The position numbers and the translations under genes are program-made. The notes beneath the pieces were generated by a model that saw nothing but the letters and a program-made list of their open reading frames with translations, was not told the DNA's origin and made no database searches. From Halomonas korlensis (GTDB lineage: Bacteria > Pseudomonadota > Gammaproteobacteria > Pseudomonadales > Halomonadaceae), in assembly GCF_900116705.1 (NCBI RefSeq), contig NZ_FPBP01000002.1, forward strand, positions 5,714-69,713: a DNA stretch of 64,000 nucleotides, in the 5' to 3' direction. Below, one piece after another: positions 26,301-39,066 of the stretch. How positions within the stretch are numbered: position 1 is the stretch's first letter; every line of letters starts with the position of its first letter.

Positions 26301-26526
26301 GTCCCATCCAGTTGGCGACGCTCGTTTCCGGCCCCGTTTGCGACCAGCCGGGATCGCCGGGCTGGTAAGAATAAAATGCCAGCAGCAGAAAGACGCAGGC
26401 CGCGAGGAGCATGATGGCCACCCCTTCGCGCGCCGCGCCCTGCAAGCGCAGGCCGAAGCGTTTCGCCGTTTCCCTGGCTTTTGCCGTGTTCACTCGCCGT
26501 GGCACGGACTTGTCATGGGCACTCAA
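23344..26526 (-). CDS. ftsK: DNA translocase FtsK
   Basis: FtsK pumps DNA toward the dif site at division and activates XerCD. The 1060-residue protein has four transmembrane segments in about the first 200 residues, then a ~350-residue low-complexity linker rich in Pro, Ala and Glu. The RecA-like motor has Walker [11 protein letters not shown] (about residue 710) and [11 protein letters not shown]-terminal gamma winged helix ([18 protein letters not shown]) recognises KOPS sites. The start is a TTG preceded by AGGGGA. A run of four 18-bp repeats codes for part of the linker. Confidence 0.96.
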   Translation of the reverse strand: MSAHDKSVPRRVNTAKARETAKRFGLRLQGAAREGVAIMLLAACVFLLLAFYSYQPGDPGWSQTGPETSVANWMGPIGAWIADVLYSLFGVSALWWPGMLGFAAWRLLRSRQVHLAWDSTALAVRSGGLVLLLLGTTTLGALHFYHPDSVLPYSSGGILGEGLVGALMPLVDIGGTGLLALAAILCGFPLFAGTSWLAVMDELGLRAVRLWRWVADSFGLMRERRSERNDKGSHAQARSSATAEPAKPPVEEEKTSFAARWWQHLASGVRRAAEPTLAAEESARREPGFGNDGKTDIPWDVPEHTPSAKRPEAAYTARQSHAPAGPSAMPPGPAWPPSPPAADPSTTPERPATSDRPTESERPTKSEREKIATTQRPAASAPGVGPGPESVPEPVLAEDDDVPAAWQGPALRASRDDEDVARAHEPDVSAAADAPHEAVSAPKEATKQRKEPSPWASSEASPTASAYESGRREPTLAESAAVERKNLESKDAAVEETLPVETTGAEAFSPSEPATEHSPHLATAEQGRAAADQPDGPALWTVEHLQSQRPQLEGLPEPSGELPSLRLLTPPEAYQPNYTDAQLADMAELLEVRLREYGVKAEVVATWPGPVITRFEIKPAAGVKVSKISNLAKDLARSLMVKSVRVVEVIPGRPTVGIEIPNPKRAMIRLREVIDSDRYQQEASALTMALGQDIGGGAVVANLGKMPHLLVAGTTGSGKSVGVNAMLISMLLKATPDELRLIMVDPKMLELSVYDGIPHLLAPVVTDMKEAANALRWCVAEMERRYKLMASMGVRNIAGFNAKLDEAERAGAQVADPLWEPQPWEMHESPPVLEKLSYIVVVIDEFADMFMIVGKKVEELIARLAQKARAAGIHLILATQRPSVDVVTGLIKANIPTRMAFQVSSRVDSRTILDQGGAENLLGHGDMLYLPAGSGMPTRVHGAFVDDDEVHRVVEDWKRRGEPEYIEEILSGGVSADALVGLEADGAGDGGDAEQDALYDEAVQFVTETRRASISAVQRRFKIGYNRAARLVEAMEMAGVVTTMGTNGAREVLAPPPAGG
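25423..25494 (-). repeat. Four diverged 18-bp repeats in the ftsK linker
   Basis: Units begin at 25423, 25441, 25459 and 25477. They encode a hexapeptide series of the form S-E/D-R-P-T/A-x in the FtsK linker. The reading frame is kept. Confidence 0.7.
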
Positions 26527-26645
26527 TCGTCAATTCCCCTTACGCCATCTATGACGTCATACGTTTACATCGCGCTAATCATACCCAGCAAGGGCTTGGC
26601 ATCACAGGGCCTTTACGGCCTAGTGTCTACTTGAGCTATACCACA

Positions 26646-26674
26646 GCGGGCGTCACACTAACGTCTACGCCCGC
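26646..26674 (+). other. Hairpin in the aat leader
   Basis: GCGGGCGT (26646-26653) and ACGCCCGC (26667-26674) form a perfect 8-bp stem with a 13-nt loop ending 18 nt before the aat ATG. No ribosome site is visible after it. It could be a translation control element or chance. Confidence 0.3.
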
Positions 26675-26691
26675 AAGTAAGCGACTCCTGC

Positions 26692-27468
26692 ATGCTGCCC
26701 TGGCTTACCGAACATCCTGTTCTCTTCCCCCCGGTGGAGCTCGCGCTGCGCGACCCGGACGGCTTGCTTGCCGCTGGAGGCGATCTCAGCCCGGAGTGGC
26801 TGTTGGCGGCCTACCGGCGCGGCATCTTTCCCTGGTATGGCGACGAGCAGCCGATCCTCTGGTGGAGTCCCGACCCACGCATGGTGCTGTTCCCCAAAGA
26901 ATTGCGGATACGGCGCAGCCTTGCCAAGCGGGCACGCAATGGCGGATTTCGTGTCAGCGCCGATCGTGCCTTTTCCCGAGTGGTCGCGGCATGTGCCGCT
27001 CCTCGACCGGGCCAGCCTGGCACCTGGATCACCGAGGAAATGCGTCACGCCTACGAGCGGCTGCATACCCTGGGTGCGGCTCACTCGGTGGAAGTATGGC
27101 AGGACAATCGTCTGGTCGGTGGCCTTTACGGTATCGCCATGGGTCCCGTGTTTTTTGGTGAATCGATGTTCTCGCATCGACCCGATGCCTCGAAGATAGC
27201 CTTGATGCATCTGGTCGACGCCATGCGGAACGGGGGCGGTAAATTGATCGACTGTCAGATGCACACCGCCCACCTTGCGAGCCTGGGTGCCCGGGACATC
27301 GCCCGGGCCGAATTCATCGGCTATCTTGAGAAGTGGCTGGATGATGAGGAGCGGCTAGGGAAGTCGTCAGACGAGGCAACCAAGTCTGGCGTGATTATTC
27401 CACCGACCTGGTCGTTCGCAAGTATTGGCAGCGCGCAAGAGTCGACTTCAGGGAGCAAGCCGTCGTGA
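26692..27468 (+). CDS. aat: Leucyl/phenylalanyl-tRNA-protein transferase Aat
   Basis: Aat adds Leu or Phe to N-terminal Arg or Lys residues and so marks proteins for ClpSAP. The 258-residue protein has the family signature [22 protein letters not shown], then [28 protein letters not shown] and [15 protein letters not shown]. The last ~30 residues are a non-conserved tail. The ATG has no obvious ribosome site. The stop overlaps the bpt start. Confidence 0.95.
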   Translation: MLPWLTEHPVLFPPVELALRDPDGLLAAGGDLSPEWLLAAYRRGIFPWYGDEQPILWWSPDPRMVLFPKELRIRRSLAKRARNGGFRVSADRAFSRVVAACAAPRPGQPGTWITEEMRHAYERLHTLGAAHSVEVWQDNRLVGGLYGIAMGPVFFGESMFSHRPDASKIALMHLVDAMRNGGGKLIDCQMHTAHLASLGARDIARAEFIGYLEKWLDDEERLGKSSDEATKSGVIIPPTWSFASIGSAQESTSGSKPS

Positions 27469-28202
27469 GCAGCAATACCCCGCGGCAGCCGGTACGTGAT
27501 CTGCGGTTCTTCCTTACAGTGCCGCATGCCTGCAGTTATCTACAGGGACGCGAAGCCACAACCCTGTTTCTTGATCCTCAGGAAGCGCCTGGGCAAGGCG
27601 TTTATGATGCGCTGGCGCTGCTGGGCTTTCGCCGCAGCGGACGTCACCTCTATCGCCCCCATTGCGAGGGCTGCAGCGCCTGCATCTCGGTGCGTATTCC
27701 CGTGGATGACTTCATCGCGAGTCGCAACCAGCGCAAGGTAGCTGCGCGCAATGCCGACCTTACCTTGCGTACCCGGCCGGCGACTTTCGATCCCGAGCAT
27801 TACTCACTCTACGCCCGTTATATCCGCGCCCGGCACGCTGACGGCGACATGTTCCCCCCGAGCCATGAACAATACCGAACCTTTCTGACCCTCAATCAGC
27901 CTTATGCGCGACTTCTCGAATTTCGCCTGGATGAACGGCTGGTGGCGGTGACGGCCTTCGATCAACTCGAGCATGGCCTGTCGGCGATCTACACCTTCTT
28001 CGACCCCGATGACGCCATGGCTCGCCGTTCGCTCGGCACCTTCGCCGTCCTGTCACTGATAGAGCGAGCCCGTGAGCTGACCATGCCGCATGTCTACCTG
28101 GGTTACTGGATCCGGGAATCCAGGAAAATGAACTACAAACAAGCCTTTCGCCCTCTGGAAATGCTGGATGGCAGCCATTGGCGACGCCTGCTGCCCGTGT
28201 GA
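27465..28202 (+). CDS. bpt: Aspartate/glutamate leucyltransferase Bpt
   Basis: Bpt transfers Leu to N-terminal Asp or Glu, creating a primary N-degron. The 245-residue protein (ATE family) has [13 protein letters not shown] near the N terminus, the cysteine cluster [29 protein letters not shown] and [13 protein letters not shown]. The GTG start overlaps the aat stop (GTGA), so the two transferases are translationally coupled. E. coli lacks this enzyme; pseudomonads and vibrios have it in this position. Confidence 0.94.
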   Translation: MSSNTPRQPVRDLRFFLTVPHACSYLQGREATTLFLDPQEAPGQGVYDALALLGFRRSGRHLYRPHCEGCSACISVRIPVDDFIASRNQRKVAARNADLTLRTRPATFDPEHYSLYARYIRARHADGDMFPPSHEQYRTFLTLNQPYARLLEFRLDERLVAVTAFDQLEHGLSAIYTFFDPDDAMARRSLGTFAVLSLIERARELTMPHVYLGYWIRESRKMNYKQAFRPLEMLDGSHWRRLLPV

Positions 28203-28224
28203 TCCCTCGCACTGCTTTTTTGCC

Positions 28225-28253
28225 TTGACGCCCCGCATGCGGCACAATATCGC
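28225..28253 (+). promoter_or_regulatory. Candidate infA promoter
   Basis: TTGACG (28225-28230) is followed after 17 nt by TATCGC (28248-28253). The -35 is good and the -10 poor. It lies just after the bpt stop, about 80 nt before infA. Confidence 0.35.
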
Positions 28254-28333
28254 GCTATTGTATCGGCATGGTAGCGAGCGCATGCTCTCGCACCAGTCCG
28301 CTTGGTTATTTCCATCCGCGAGGAATCGCCTAT

Positions 28334-28552
28334 ATGGCACGTGAAGATCATATCGAAATGGAAGGCGTCATCGTCGACACCCTTCCCAATACCATGTTTC
28401 GCGTAGAGCTGGAAAACGGTCACGTGGTCACTGCGCATATTTCGGGCAAGATGCGCAAGAACTACATCCGCATCCTGACGGGCGACAAGGTCAAGGTCGA
28501 GCTGACTCCCTACGACCTGTCAAAAGGCCGTATCGTCTACCGCTCCCGCTGA
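28334..28552 (+). CDS. infA: Translation initiation factor IF-1
   Basis: IF-1 occupies the A site of the 30S subunit during initiation. The 72-residue OB-fold protein is almost identical to E. coli IF-1: [41 protein letters not shown], and a C-terminal [11 protein letters not shown]. The start follows GAGGAA. It is convergent with clpA. Confidence 0.97.
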   Translation: MAREDHIEMEGVIVDTLPNTMFRVELENGHVVTAHISGKMRKNYIRILTGDKVKVELTPYDLSKGRIVYRSR

Positions 28553-28612
28553 GCGGCAAGCGGCGCGTCCGACCGCCTCTTCCTCCCGAGCACAGCGCCT
28601 GACACACAAGAC

Positions 28613-28639
28613 AACGCCCCGTCCGAAGACGAGGCGCTG
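28613..28639 (-). terminator. Terminator after clpA
   Basis: On the minus strand an 11-bp stem (with two G-T pairs) closes a TTCG tetraloop and is followed by a T-rich stretch (GTCTTGTGT). It lies between the converging infA and clpA and is better formed for clpA. Confidence 0.65.
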
Positions 28640-28664
28640 TTTCCTGGCGTCACCACCCACCCTG

Positions 28665-30941
28665 TCAGGGTGCGTCGGCCATTTCCGTCTCGGTGGAGAG
28701 ATGCAACTCCCCTTCCTCGACATTGACGTGTACCACGCCGCCATGCTCGGAAAGCTCGCCGAAGAGGATCATCTCGGCCAGCGGCTTCTTGAGCTTTTCC
28801 TGAATCAAGCGAGCCATCGGTCGAGCCCCCATATCAGGGTCGTACCCCTTCTCTGCCAGCAGGTCGCGGGCAGCATCGTCCACGTCGAGTTGCACGCGCT
28901 TCTCGTCCAGCTGCGCCTGAAGCTCCACGAGGAACTTGTCCACCACGCTGCGCACCACGGAGGTAGGCAGGGAATGGAACTGGATGATGCCGTCGAGCCG
29001 GTTGCGGAACTCCGGTGTAAAGGTCTTGCGGATGACTTCCATCGCATCGGTGGAATGATCCTGATGCTGGAAGCCGATAGAGCGCCGCGAAGCCTGCTCC
29101 ACCCCAGCATTGGACGTCATGATCAGGATGACGTGACGGAAGTCCGCCTCGCGTCCGTTGTTGTCGGTCAGGCGCCCATGGTCCATCACCTGCAGCAACA
29201 GGTTGAAGACCTCCGGGTGGGCTTTCTCGATTTCGTCGAGCAACAGCACGCAGTGGGGCTGCTTGGTGATCGCCTCGGTCAGCAGGCCACCCTGGTCGTA
29301 GCCAACGTAGCCGGGAGGGGCACCGATCAGGCGCGATACGGTGTGTCGCTCCATGTACTCCGACATATCGAAGCGCACCAGCTCGATGCCCATGATATGC
29401 GAGAGTTGCCGCGCCACCTCGGTCTTGCCCACCCCGGTGGGGCCGGCGAACAAGAAGCTGCCAACCGGCTTGTCCGGTGACTTGAGGCCGGCTCGCGACA
29501 GCTTGATGGCCGCCGCCAGGCTGTCGATGGCCTCGTCCTGGCCGAACACCAGCATCTTGAGGTCGCGATCGAGGTTGGCCAGCAACTTGCGATCCGAGCT
29601 CGAGACGCTCTTCGGCGGAATCCTGGCGATGGACGCCACAACAGCCTCGACCTGATCGACATCGATGGTGTCGACGCGCACCTCTATCGGCAGAAGGCGC
29701 TGATGCGCACCGGCTTCATCGATCACGTCGATGGCCTTGTCGGGCAGATGCCGGTCATTGATGTAACGATCGGCCAGGCGTGCCGCACTCTCCAGGGCTG
29801 CATCGGTGTACTTGAGCTGGTGGTGCTCTTCGAAGCGCGAGCGCAACCCCTTGAGGATACGGATGGTGTCGTCGACAGAGGGAGCCGGCACATCGACCTT
29901 CTGGAAGCGACGAGCGAGCGCTCGATCCTTTTCGAAGATGCCCCGGTATTCCTGGAATGTCGTGGACCCGATACAGCGCAACTCTCCCGACGAAAGCATG
30001 GGCTTGAGCAGGTTGGAAGCATCCATCACACCACCGGATGCCGCCCCCGCGCCGATCACGGTATGGATCTCATCGATGAACAGTACCGCATTAGGCTGCT
30101 TGCGCAACTCGGCCAGCAGGCTCTTCAGGCGCTTCTCGAAATCGCCGCGATACTTGGTGCCCGCGAGCAGCGCACCCATATCAAGGGAATAGACCACGGC
30201 ATCGCCAATGACCTCGGGGACGTCCTCCTCAACGATGCGCTTGGCCAGCCCCTCGGCGATGGCTGTCTTGCCCACGCCAGCCTCACCGACCAGCAGCGGA
30301 TTGTTCTTGCGACGCCGGGCGAGGATCTGGACCACGCGCTCCAGCTCCCGGTCGCGACCGATCAACGGATCGATCTTGCCCAGACGTGCCTGCTCGTTGA
30401 GGTTGGTAGCGAAACCTGTCAGCGGGTTGGTGCTGTTATCGCTGCCACCCTCCTCCGACTCCTCTGCCTCTGGCGAAGGAGAAGACTGGCTGTGGCCATG
30501 TCCTGCCACCTTGGAAATGCCATGGGCGATGTAGTTGACCGCATCGACACGCGCGACGTTCTGCTGCTTGAGGAAGTACACCGCCTGGCTCTCCTGCTCG
30601 GAGAAGATGGCGACCAGCACATTGGCGCCAGTGACTTCGCTCTTGCCTGAGGACTGGACATGGAAGACGGCGCGTTGCAGCACGCGCTGAAATCCTAGCG
30701 TTGGCTGGGTCTCGCGATCGCTCTGATCATCGGGAATCAGCGGCGTGGTGGAATTGATGAAATCCTGCAGGTCGGACCGTAGCTTGTCGAGATTGGCCCC
30801 ACAGGCTCTCAGCACATCCGCGGCAGAGGCATTATCCAACAGCGCCAGCAGCAGATGTTCAACGGTCATGAACTCGTGACGCTTGGAGCGCGCCACGGTG
30901 AAGGCCGTGTTCAGGGTCAGTTCAAGTTCTTTACTAAGCAT
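28665..30941 (-). CDS. clpA: ATP-dependent Clp protease ATP-binding subunit ClpA
   Basis: ClpA unfolds substrates for the ClpP protease and takes N-degron substrates from ClpS. At 758 residues it has the same length as E. coli ClpA. The Clp N domain ([11 protein letters not shown]...) precedes AAA-1 with [15 protein letters not shown] and AAA-2 with [15 protein letters not shown]. The ClpP-docking loop is RRSIGFQ. The ATG at 30941 follows AAGGGGA. A sigma-32-like promoter lies just upstream and clpS is 140 nt upstream on the same strand. Confidence 0.96.
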   Translation of the reverse strand: MLSKELELTLNTAFTVARSKRHEFMTVEHLLLALLDNASAADVLRACGANLDKLRSDLQDFINSTTPLIPDDQSDRETQPTLGFQRVLQRAVFHVQSSGKSEVTGANVLVAIFSEQESQAVYFLKQQNVARVDAVNYIAHGISKVAGHGHSQSSPSPEAEESEEGGSDNSTNPLTGFATNLNEQARLGKIDPLIGRDRELERVVQILARRRKNNPLLVGEAGVGKTAIAEGLAKRIVEEDVPEVIGDAVVYSLDMGALLAGTKYRGDFEKRLKSLLAELRKQPNAVLFIDEIHTVIGAGAASGGVMDASNLLKPMLSSGELRCIGSTTFQEYRGIFEKDRALARRFQKVDVPAPSVDDTIRILKGLRSRFEEHHQLKYTDAALESAARLADRYINDRHLPDKAIDVIDEAGAHQRLLPIEVRVDTIDVDQVEAVVASIARIPPKSVSSSDRKLLANLDRDLKMLVFGQDEAIDSLAAAIKLSRAGLKSPDKPVGSFLFAGPTGVGKTEVARQLSHIMGIELVRFDMSEYMERHTVSRLIGAPPGYVGYDQGGLLTEAITKQPHCVLLLDEIEKAHPEVFNLLLQVMDHGRLTDNNGREADFRHVILIMTSNAGVEQASRRSIGFQHQDHSTDAMEVIRKTFTPEFRNRLDGIIQFHSLPTSVVRSVVDKFLVELQAQLDEKRVQLDVDDAARDLLAEKGYDPDMGARPMARLIQEKLKKPLAEMILFGELSEHGGVVHVNVEEGELHLSTETEMADAP

Positions 30942-30959
30942 GGCAGTCCCCTTCTCGCC

Positions 30960-30987
30960 GCATAGGGCTTGCGTCGGATCTATCAAG
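30960..30987 (-). promoter_or_regulatory. Candidate sigma-32 promoter for clpA
   Basis: On the minus strand CTTGATA (30981-30987) is separated by 13 nt from CCCTATGC (30960-30967), close to CTTGAAA and CCCCATnT. The resulting leader would be only ~12 nt, just enough for the ribosome site. Confidence 0.35.
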
Positions 30988-31081
30988 GTCCGGCATCATC
31001 AACATCGGGTACAAACGCCGCCGTTGCAAGTCTCTTCGGCCAACGGCATTACATTCACCCCAAGCGACCATGTCCGGGGGG

Positions 31082-31411
31082 TCAGTCCGCCGCCTCGATG
31101 TCGCTGAGCAGCGGATGCTGACATTCTCTTGCATATTGATTGACCTGATGACTTTTGGTTTCAGCAATATCATGCGTAAAGATACCGCAGGTAGCCTTGC
31201 CCTGGGTATGCACCGTCAGCATTACTTGCACCGCGGCCTCACTATCCAGGTAAAAGAAGGTCTGCAGCACCTCTACCACGAACTCCATCGGGGTAAAATC
31301 GTCGTTGTGCAATACCACTTTGTACAAGGGCGGCTGAGCAAGATCCGGCTCCGCGTTTTGCACCGCCAGATCATCATCATCCTGCTCCCCGGGCTCCCCA
31401 GGGCGCGTCAT
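31082..31411 (-). CDS. clpS: ClpA adaptor protein ClpS
   Basis: ClpS binds N-terminal Leu, Phe, Tyr or Trp and delivers the protein to ClpAP. The 109-residue protein has the core [20 protein letters not shown], with the ND pair of the binding pocket, [13 protein letters not shown] and [20 protein letters not shown] used the ATG at 31411, giving a length close to E. coli ClpS (106). An ATG at 31468 in the same frame would add 19 residues and cannot be excluded. No strong ribosome site distinguishes the two. Confidence 0.93.
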   Translation of the reverse strand: MTRPGEPGEQDDDDLAVQNAEPDLAQPPLYKVVLHNDDFTPMEFVVEVLQTFFYLDSEAAVQVMLTVHTQGKATCGIFTHDIAETKSHQVNQYARECQHPLLSDIEAAD

Positions 31412-31611
31412 GCCAGCATTGAGCGACGCATGAATTGCCCACCGCGCCTTCTCGTCTGTCTTCAACATAAGGGCCACTATCCATCTCGACAAGCCGACCG
31501 ACGATAACTGACTCAACTGTCTTTCGACGCCATCGCCGCGGCAGGGTTCATCAACTCGATACCGTATCTGACTCGCTACAAGGGTTTTATCGCGCTTTGG
31601 AGCTTTAACGC

Positions 31612-31646
31612 AAAGGCCCCCACCCGCCATGCGGCGAGCGGGGGCC
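31612..31646 (-). terminator. Terminator region between clpS and icd
   Basis: A long GC-rich inverted repeat (31615-31628 with 31633-31646) is followed on the minus strand by TTTGCGTT. It lies just after the icd stop and so separates icd from clpS. Confidence 0.7.
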
Positions 31647-31664
31647 CGGATCCGGCATCATGCG

Positions 31665-32921
<1,257 letters not shown>

Positions 32922-32959
32922 TGAGAAATCCCCTGTCTGGTCTGTTCAGTGGAGCGCGA

Positions 32960-32968
32960 AGTATAGCA
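32960..32968 (-). promoter_or_regulatory. Extended -10 promoter of icd
   Basis: The minus strand reads TGCTATACT (TG at 32967-32968, TATACT at 32960-32965), identical to the pyrD element. No clear -35 is present. The leader would be about 30 nt. Confidence 0.55.
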
Positions 32969-33039
32969 TTCACCCGTGGGTTCGGAGTAGGCTTGGCCCA
33001 ATATTTGTCGACAATCCATGGTAGCAAGACCTTGGTCGA

Positions 33040-33678
33040 ATGAGCTCGCTCTACCTGCTGCACAAGCCCTATCGCGTGTTATCCCAGTTCACCGACCGCT
33101 CCGCCGCCGGCGAGAAGCCCCGCGCCACCCTGGCCGACATCATCGCGGTACCGGATATCTACGCTGCCGGTCGGCTCGACTATGATTCGGAGGGATTGCT
33201 GCTGCTGACGGATAACGGCCAGCTGATCCATCGTATTGCCGACCCGCGTCACAAGCAGCCCAAGGTGTACCGCGTGCAGGTCGAGGGCTGCCCTGGCGAT
33301 GCGGCTCTGCAGGCCCTGCGGCAAGGCGTTACCTTGAAAGACGGTCAAACGCGGCCGGCCAAGGCGCGACGACTGGCCACCAGCGGCCTTGACGAACGTG
33401 ACCCGCCGCTTGACCCGAAGCGCCATCCTGACACGCAATGGCTGGAAATGACCCTCACTGAAGGGCGCAATCGACAGGTCCGCCGCATGTTGGCCCATGT
33501 CGGCTTTCCCGTACTGCGCCTGGTGCGCGTCGCCATCGGTCCCTGGCGGCTCGACGGTCTGGCCCCAGGCGAGTGGCGTCGCGAGACGCTTCACGTCCCG
33601 CGCCAGTCCACCCCCCACCCAACACGATCGTCGGCGAAAACGCCGCGTCCCAACCGCCGCAATGGAGAGCGCCGATGA
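33040..33678 (+). CDS. rluE: 23S rRNA pseudouridine(2457) synthase RluE
   Basis: A pseudouridine synthase of the RsuA family with no S4 domain, as for RluE. The 212 residues begin LYLLHKPYRVLSQFTD. The catalytic Asp lies in AAGRLDYDSEGLLLLT, followed by KVYRVQVEG and EGRNRQVRRMLAHVGFPVLRL. The stop overlaps the nudJ start by 4 nt. It diverges from icd across 118 nt, as in E. coli. Confidence 0.92.
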   Translation: MSSLYLLHKPYRVLSQFTDRSAAGEKPRATLADIIAVPDIYAAGRLDYDSEGLLLLTDNGQLIHRIADPRHKQPKVYRVQVEGCPGDAALQALRQGVTLKDGQTRPAKARRLATSGLDERDPPLDPKRHPDTQWLEMTLTEGRNRQVRRMLAHVGFPVLRLVRVAIGPWRLDGLAPGEWRRETLHVPRQSTPHPTRSSAKTPRPNRRNGERR

Positions 33679-34124
33679 AACGCTGGCAACCTTACGTGAC
33701 CGTGGCCTGCGTCGTGGAACGCGCCGGCCGCTTTCTGATGGTCGAGGAGGACCGCGGCGGTCCTCATACTCTGTTCAATCAACCGGCTGGCCATCTCGAA
33801 CCCGATGAAAGGATCCGCGAGGCGGCGCTGCGTGAAGTGCGCGAGGAAACGGCCTGGCAAGTCGGCATCACCGATTACCTGGGCATGTACGTCTACCAGA
33901 CGCCGGAGGGCCACACGTTTCACAGCCACGGCTTCTTCGGCATGGCCCTGGCTCACCTGGGCAATGACCTCGACAAGGGGATTCTCGCCGCCCACTGGCT
34001 GACACTTGAAGAACTCGAGGCACTCGAGCGCAAGGGACGCTTGAGAAGCCCCATGGTGATGCGTCGCATCCGCGACAGCCTGGCCGGTAAATTCTTTCCC
34101 ATGAACGTGATCCACGAGCGTTAG
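33675..34124 (+). CDS. nudJ: Nudix phosphohydrolase NudJ
   Basis: NudJ hydrolyses thiamine pyrophosphates and nucleoside phosphates. The 149-residue protein has the Nudix box [20 protein letters not shown], in which the final Gly of the consensus is Ala. It begins [15 protein letters not shown], like E. coli NudJ. Start 33675 overlaps the rluE stop (ATGA), which decides it over the open upstream frame. A TATAAT-containing gap separates it from mnmA. Confidence 0.88.
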   Translation: MKRWQPYVTVACVVERAGRFLMVEEDRGGPHTLFNQPAGHLEPDERIREAALREVREETAWQVGITDYLGMYVYQTPEGHTFHSHGFFGMALAHLGNDLDKGILAAHWLTLEELEALERKGRLRSPMVMRRIRDSLAGKFFPMNVIHER

Positions 34125-34152
34125 TCGGTCGAAGCGCGACACCTGCATCGTG

Positions 34153-34158
34153 TATAAT
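34153..34158 (+). promoter_or_regulatory. Candidate internal promoter for mnmA (TATAAT)
   Basis: A perfect TATAAT lies 36 nt before the mnmA start, in the only non-coding gap between nudJ and mnmA. No good -35 is seen 17 nt upstream, so it may be a weak or activator-dependent promoter. Confidence 0.4.
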
Positions 34159-34194
34159 TCCCGCCCATTTACGTCACGTTATCCGAGAGCTCCT

Positions 34195-35378
34195 ATGACA
34201 GCCCCTCCAGGCAAGGTGATCGTCGGCATGTCCGGCGGCGTCGACTCTTCCGTATCCGCCCTTCTGCTGCTTGAGCAGGGCTTCGACGTCGAAGGTCTGT
34301 TCATGAAGAACTGGGATGAGGACGACGGCACCGAATATTGCACCGCCAAGGACGATTTGGCGGATGCCGAAGCGGTCTGCACGAAGCTCGGCATCAAGCT
34401 GCACACCGCCAATTTCGCGGCTGAATACTGGGATAATGTGTTCGAGCATTTTCTCGCCGAGTACCGGGCCGGACGCACGCCGAACCCGGACATCCTGTGC
34501 AACCGCGAAATCAAGTTCAAGGTGTTCCTCGAGTACGCCGAGATGCTCGGTGCCGAGAAGATCGCCACCGGTCACTATGTGCGTCAAGGCATCCGCGATG
34601 GCAGGCCACGCCTGCTCAAGGGCCTGGACGCCAACAAGGACCAGAGCTATTTCCTGCACGCCGTGCCGGAGGCCGCCATCGCGCGCACGCTGTTCCCGGT
34701 CGGCGAACTGGAAAAGCCCGAGGTGCGCGCCATCGCCGAGCGGCACGACCTGGTCACGGCGACAAAGAAGGACTCCACCGGCATCTGCTTCATCGGCGAG
34801 CGGCGCTTTCGCGACTTTCTCCAGCAGTACCTGCCGGCCCAGCCGGGGCGCATCGAGACGCCTGATGGCGAGGTCATCGGTGAACATCAGGGCTTGATGT
34901 ACTACACCCTGGGGCAGCGACAGGGCCTGGGCATCGGCGGTGTGGCCGACTATCCGGACGCCCCCTGGTACGTCGCCGCCAAGGATCTCGAACGCAACGT
35001 GCTGGTCGTCGTCCAGGGCAAGCACCACCCTATGCTGTATACCGATTCGCTTGCCACCGAAGCAGTGGACTGGGTGGCCGGCACTCCGGTGGCCGGCACT
35101 CCGGTGGCCGGCACTCCGGTGGCCGGCATCCCGGTGGCCGGCACTCCGGTGGCCGGTGAACCCCCGGCGCGCGAGGCTCGCTACATGGCCAAGACCCGCT
35201 ATCGCCAGGAAGACGTGCCTTGCCAAGTCCAGGTGCGCGACGACGGCGGCGTCGACGTCCACTTTGATCAGCCCCAGCGTGCCGTCACGCCAGGCCAGTC
35301 GCTGGTGCTCTACGACGGCGACATCTGCCTCGGCGGTGGGGTGATCCGCCAAACCTGGAATGCCAAGGAGCTCGCCGC

Positions 35379-35382
<4 letters not shown>
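34195..35382 (+). CDS. mnmA: tRNA-specific 2-thiouridylase MnmA with a repeat insertion
   Basis: MnmA adds the 2-thio group to U34 of tRNA-Lys, -Glu and -Gln. The 395-residue protein (E. coli 368) has the PP-loop [12 protein letters not shown], the catalytic cysteines in [11 protein letters not shown] and [10 protein letters not shown], and [11 protein letters not shown]. Between the central domain and the C-terminal beta barrel is an in-frame repeat of VAGTP, five to six units, which accounts for the extra length. The start at 34195 begins the conserved region. The stop overlaps hflD by 4 nt. Confidence 0.95.
35074..35163 (+). repeat. 15-bp tandem repeat inside mnmA
   Basis: Units of GTGGCCGGCACTCCG start at 35074, 35089, 35104, 35119 (variant), 35134 and 35149 (decayed). 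The near identity of the units points to recent slippage. They encode VAGTP repeats in frame. Confidence 0.95.
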
Positions 35383-37434
<2,052 letters not shown>

Positions 37435-37438
37435 CCCT

Positions 37439-38632
37439 ATGTCCGCCGACACGCCCCGCGTCTTGCTGGGCGGCCTGAGCGCCGCCGAGTTTCTCCACGA
37501 TTATTGGCAACGCCAGCCCCTGTTGATCCGTGGTGCCATCCCGGGCTTCGAGAGCCCGCTGGATGCCGACGAACTGGCAGGCCTCGCCTGCGAGGAAGGA
37601 ATCGAGTCCCGCCTGGTCGAAGAGCATGGCCGCGACTCGCAAGGCCACCAGCGACCCTGGCAGATCCGTGACGGCCCCTTCGATGAAGCCACCTTTGCCG
37701 AGCTTCCCGAGGGCGATTGGTCGCTGCTGGTTCAGGCCGTGGACCACTACGTGCCCGAGGTGGCCGAGCTGCTTGCCGCCTTCGACTTCCTGCCCCGTTG
37801 GCGGCTTGACGACATCATGGTCAGCTATGCGCCGCCCGGCGGCAGCGTCGGGCCGCATGTCGACCAGTACGACGTCTTCCTGCTGCAGGGCAGCGGTACG
37901 CGGCGCTGGCAGCTGGGGGGCCGGGTCGCCGATGACGCGCCGATTCTCGAGGGGATCGACCTGCGCATTCTCGAGCGTTTCGAGGTCACGCCGAACCAGG
38001 ACTGGCTGCTCGAGCCCGGCGACATGCTCTACCTGCCCCCCGGCTGGGCGCATCACGGCGTCAGTCAATCCGACGACTGCATGACCTTCTCGGTGGGCTT
38101 TCGTGCGCCGTCGGCGGATGAGGCCATCACCTCGTTCGCCGATTATCTGGGCGAGCAGCTGCCCGCCTCGCGGCGCTATGCCGATGCCGGCATGACGCCA
38201 CCGCGGGACCCGGCGGAACTCGACGATGCCGCGCTTGCTCGCATGCGGGCATTGATTCTCGACACCCTCGATGATCCGGCCCAGCTTGCCCAGTGGTTCG
38301 GTCGGGTGATGACCCAACCCAAGTATGTTGACCAGCTGGTCGTCAACGAGGAGCCGTCCGACATCGAAGCGCTTGTCGCCACGCTACAGGACGGCGAAGA
38401 GCTGGTGCGCAGCCCCGGCTCCCGCTTCGCCTGGCGGGCCATGGAAGACGATCAGGCAACGCTTTTCGCCGATGGCGACGGCATTATCTGCAATCTGCAG
38501 CTGGCCAGAGCGATCGCCTCTGACACGCCACTCGATGCAGAGCTGCTCGCGCTTGAGGGCGCTCCCGAGGTACTGACGCAACTGCTCGATGCCGGCAGCC
38601 TGGGGTGGGTCGGCGAATTCGATACGGATTAA
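37439..38632 (+). CDS. roxA: Ribosomal protein L16 3-hydroxylase (RoxA/YcfD)
   Basis: A cupin (JmjC-like) 2-oxoglutarate and Fe(II) dioxygenase that hydroxylates an arginine of ribosomal protein L16 in E. coli. The 397 residues have the iron motif HxD in GPHVDQYDVFLLQ and the distal His in GWAHHGVSQSDDCMTFSVGF, plus the C-terminal winged-helix domain. It sits 4 nt after purB in the mnmA-hflD-purB operon. The sequence supports the family strongly; the substrate is inferred. Confidence 0.9.
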   Translation: MSADTPRVLLGGLSAAEFLHDYWQRQPLLIRGAIPGFESPLDADELAGLACEEGIESRLVEEHGRDSQGHQRPWQIRDGPFDEATFAELPEGDWSLLVQAVDHYVPEVAELLAAFDFLPRWRLDDIMVSYAPPGGSVGPHVDQYDVFLLQGSGTRRWQLGGRVADDAPILEGIDLRILERFEVTPNQDWLLEPGDMLYLPPGWAHHGVSQSDDCMTFSVGFRAPSADEAITSFADYLGEQLPASRRYADAGMTPPRDPAELDDAALARMRALILDTLDDPAQLAQWFGRVMTQPKYVDQLVVNEEPSDIEALVATLQDGEELVRSPGSRFAWRAMEDDQATLFADGDGIICNLQLARAIASDTPLDAELLALEGAPEVLTQLLDAGSLGWVGEFDTD

Positions 38633-38634
38633 CC

Positions 38635-39066
38635 ATGTTCTCATCACTGGAGATCCTCGAAGGCGACTGGCTATCTTTGAGAGACGCGGCCAGCGGCATT
38701 CGACGCGTGGTGTTCATCGAGGAACAGCACGTCCCCCGTGAGGAAGAGTGGGACGGTCGGGACCCCGAGAGCCATCACTTTCTCGCCCTGATCGACGGCC
38801 GTCCCGTGGGCACCGCACGCTTGCTGCCCGATGCCCACATCGGCCGCGTTGCGGTACTGGCCGAGGTACGTGGGCGCGGCATCGGTGTAGCGCTAATGCA
38901 GGCAGCCATCGCCGCCGCAAGACGCCATGGACATACCGCCGTCGAGCTCGCCGCCCAGACCCATGCTCTGGCCTTCTATGAAGCACTCGGCTTTCGCCCC
39001 TTCGGAGAGGAGTTCATCGAGGCGGGCATTTTGCATCGCAATATGCGGCTACTGCTGACGTCTTGA
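38635..39066 (+). CDS. GNAT family N-acetyltransferase
   Basis: A 143-residue acetyl-CoA-dependent transferase. The acetyl-CoA loop is RVAVLAEVRGRGIGVALM and the C-terminal part reads HALAFYEALGFRPFGEEF. The N-terminal region (VVFIEEQHVPREEEWDGRD) resembles YjcF/ElaA-like GNAT proteins. It starts 2 nt after the roxA stop and ends the operon. The substrate is unknown. Confidence 0.85.
   Translation: MFSSLEILEGDWLSLRDAASGIRRVVFIEEQHVPREEEWDGRDPESHHFLALIDGRPVGTARLLPDAHIGRVAVLAEVRGRGIGVALMQAAIAAARRHGHTAVELAAQTHALAFYEALGFRPFGEEFIEAGILHRNMRLLLTS

Noticed and set aside
35074-35163. CRISPR-like or minisatellite array
   Set aside because: The units are 15 bp with no spacers and stay in the mnmA frame; it is a coding tandem repeat.
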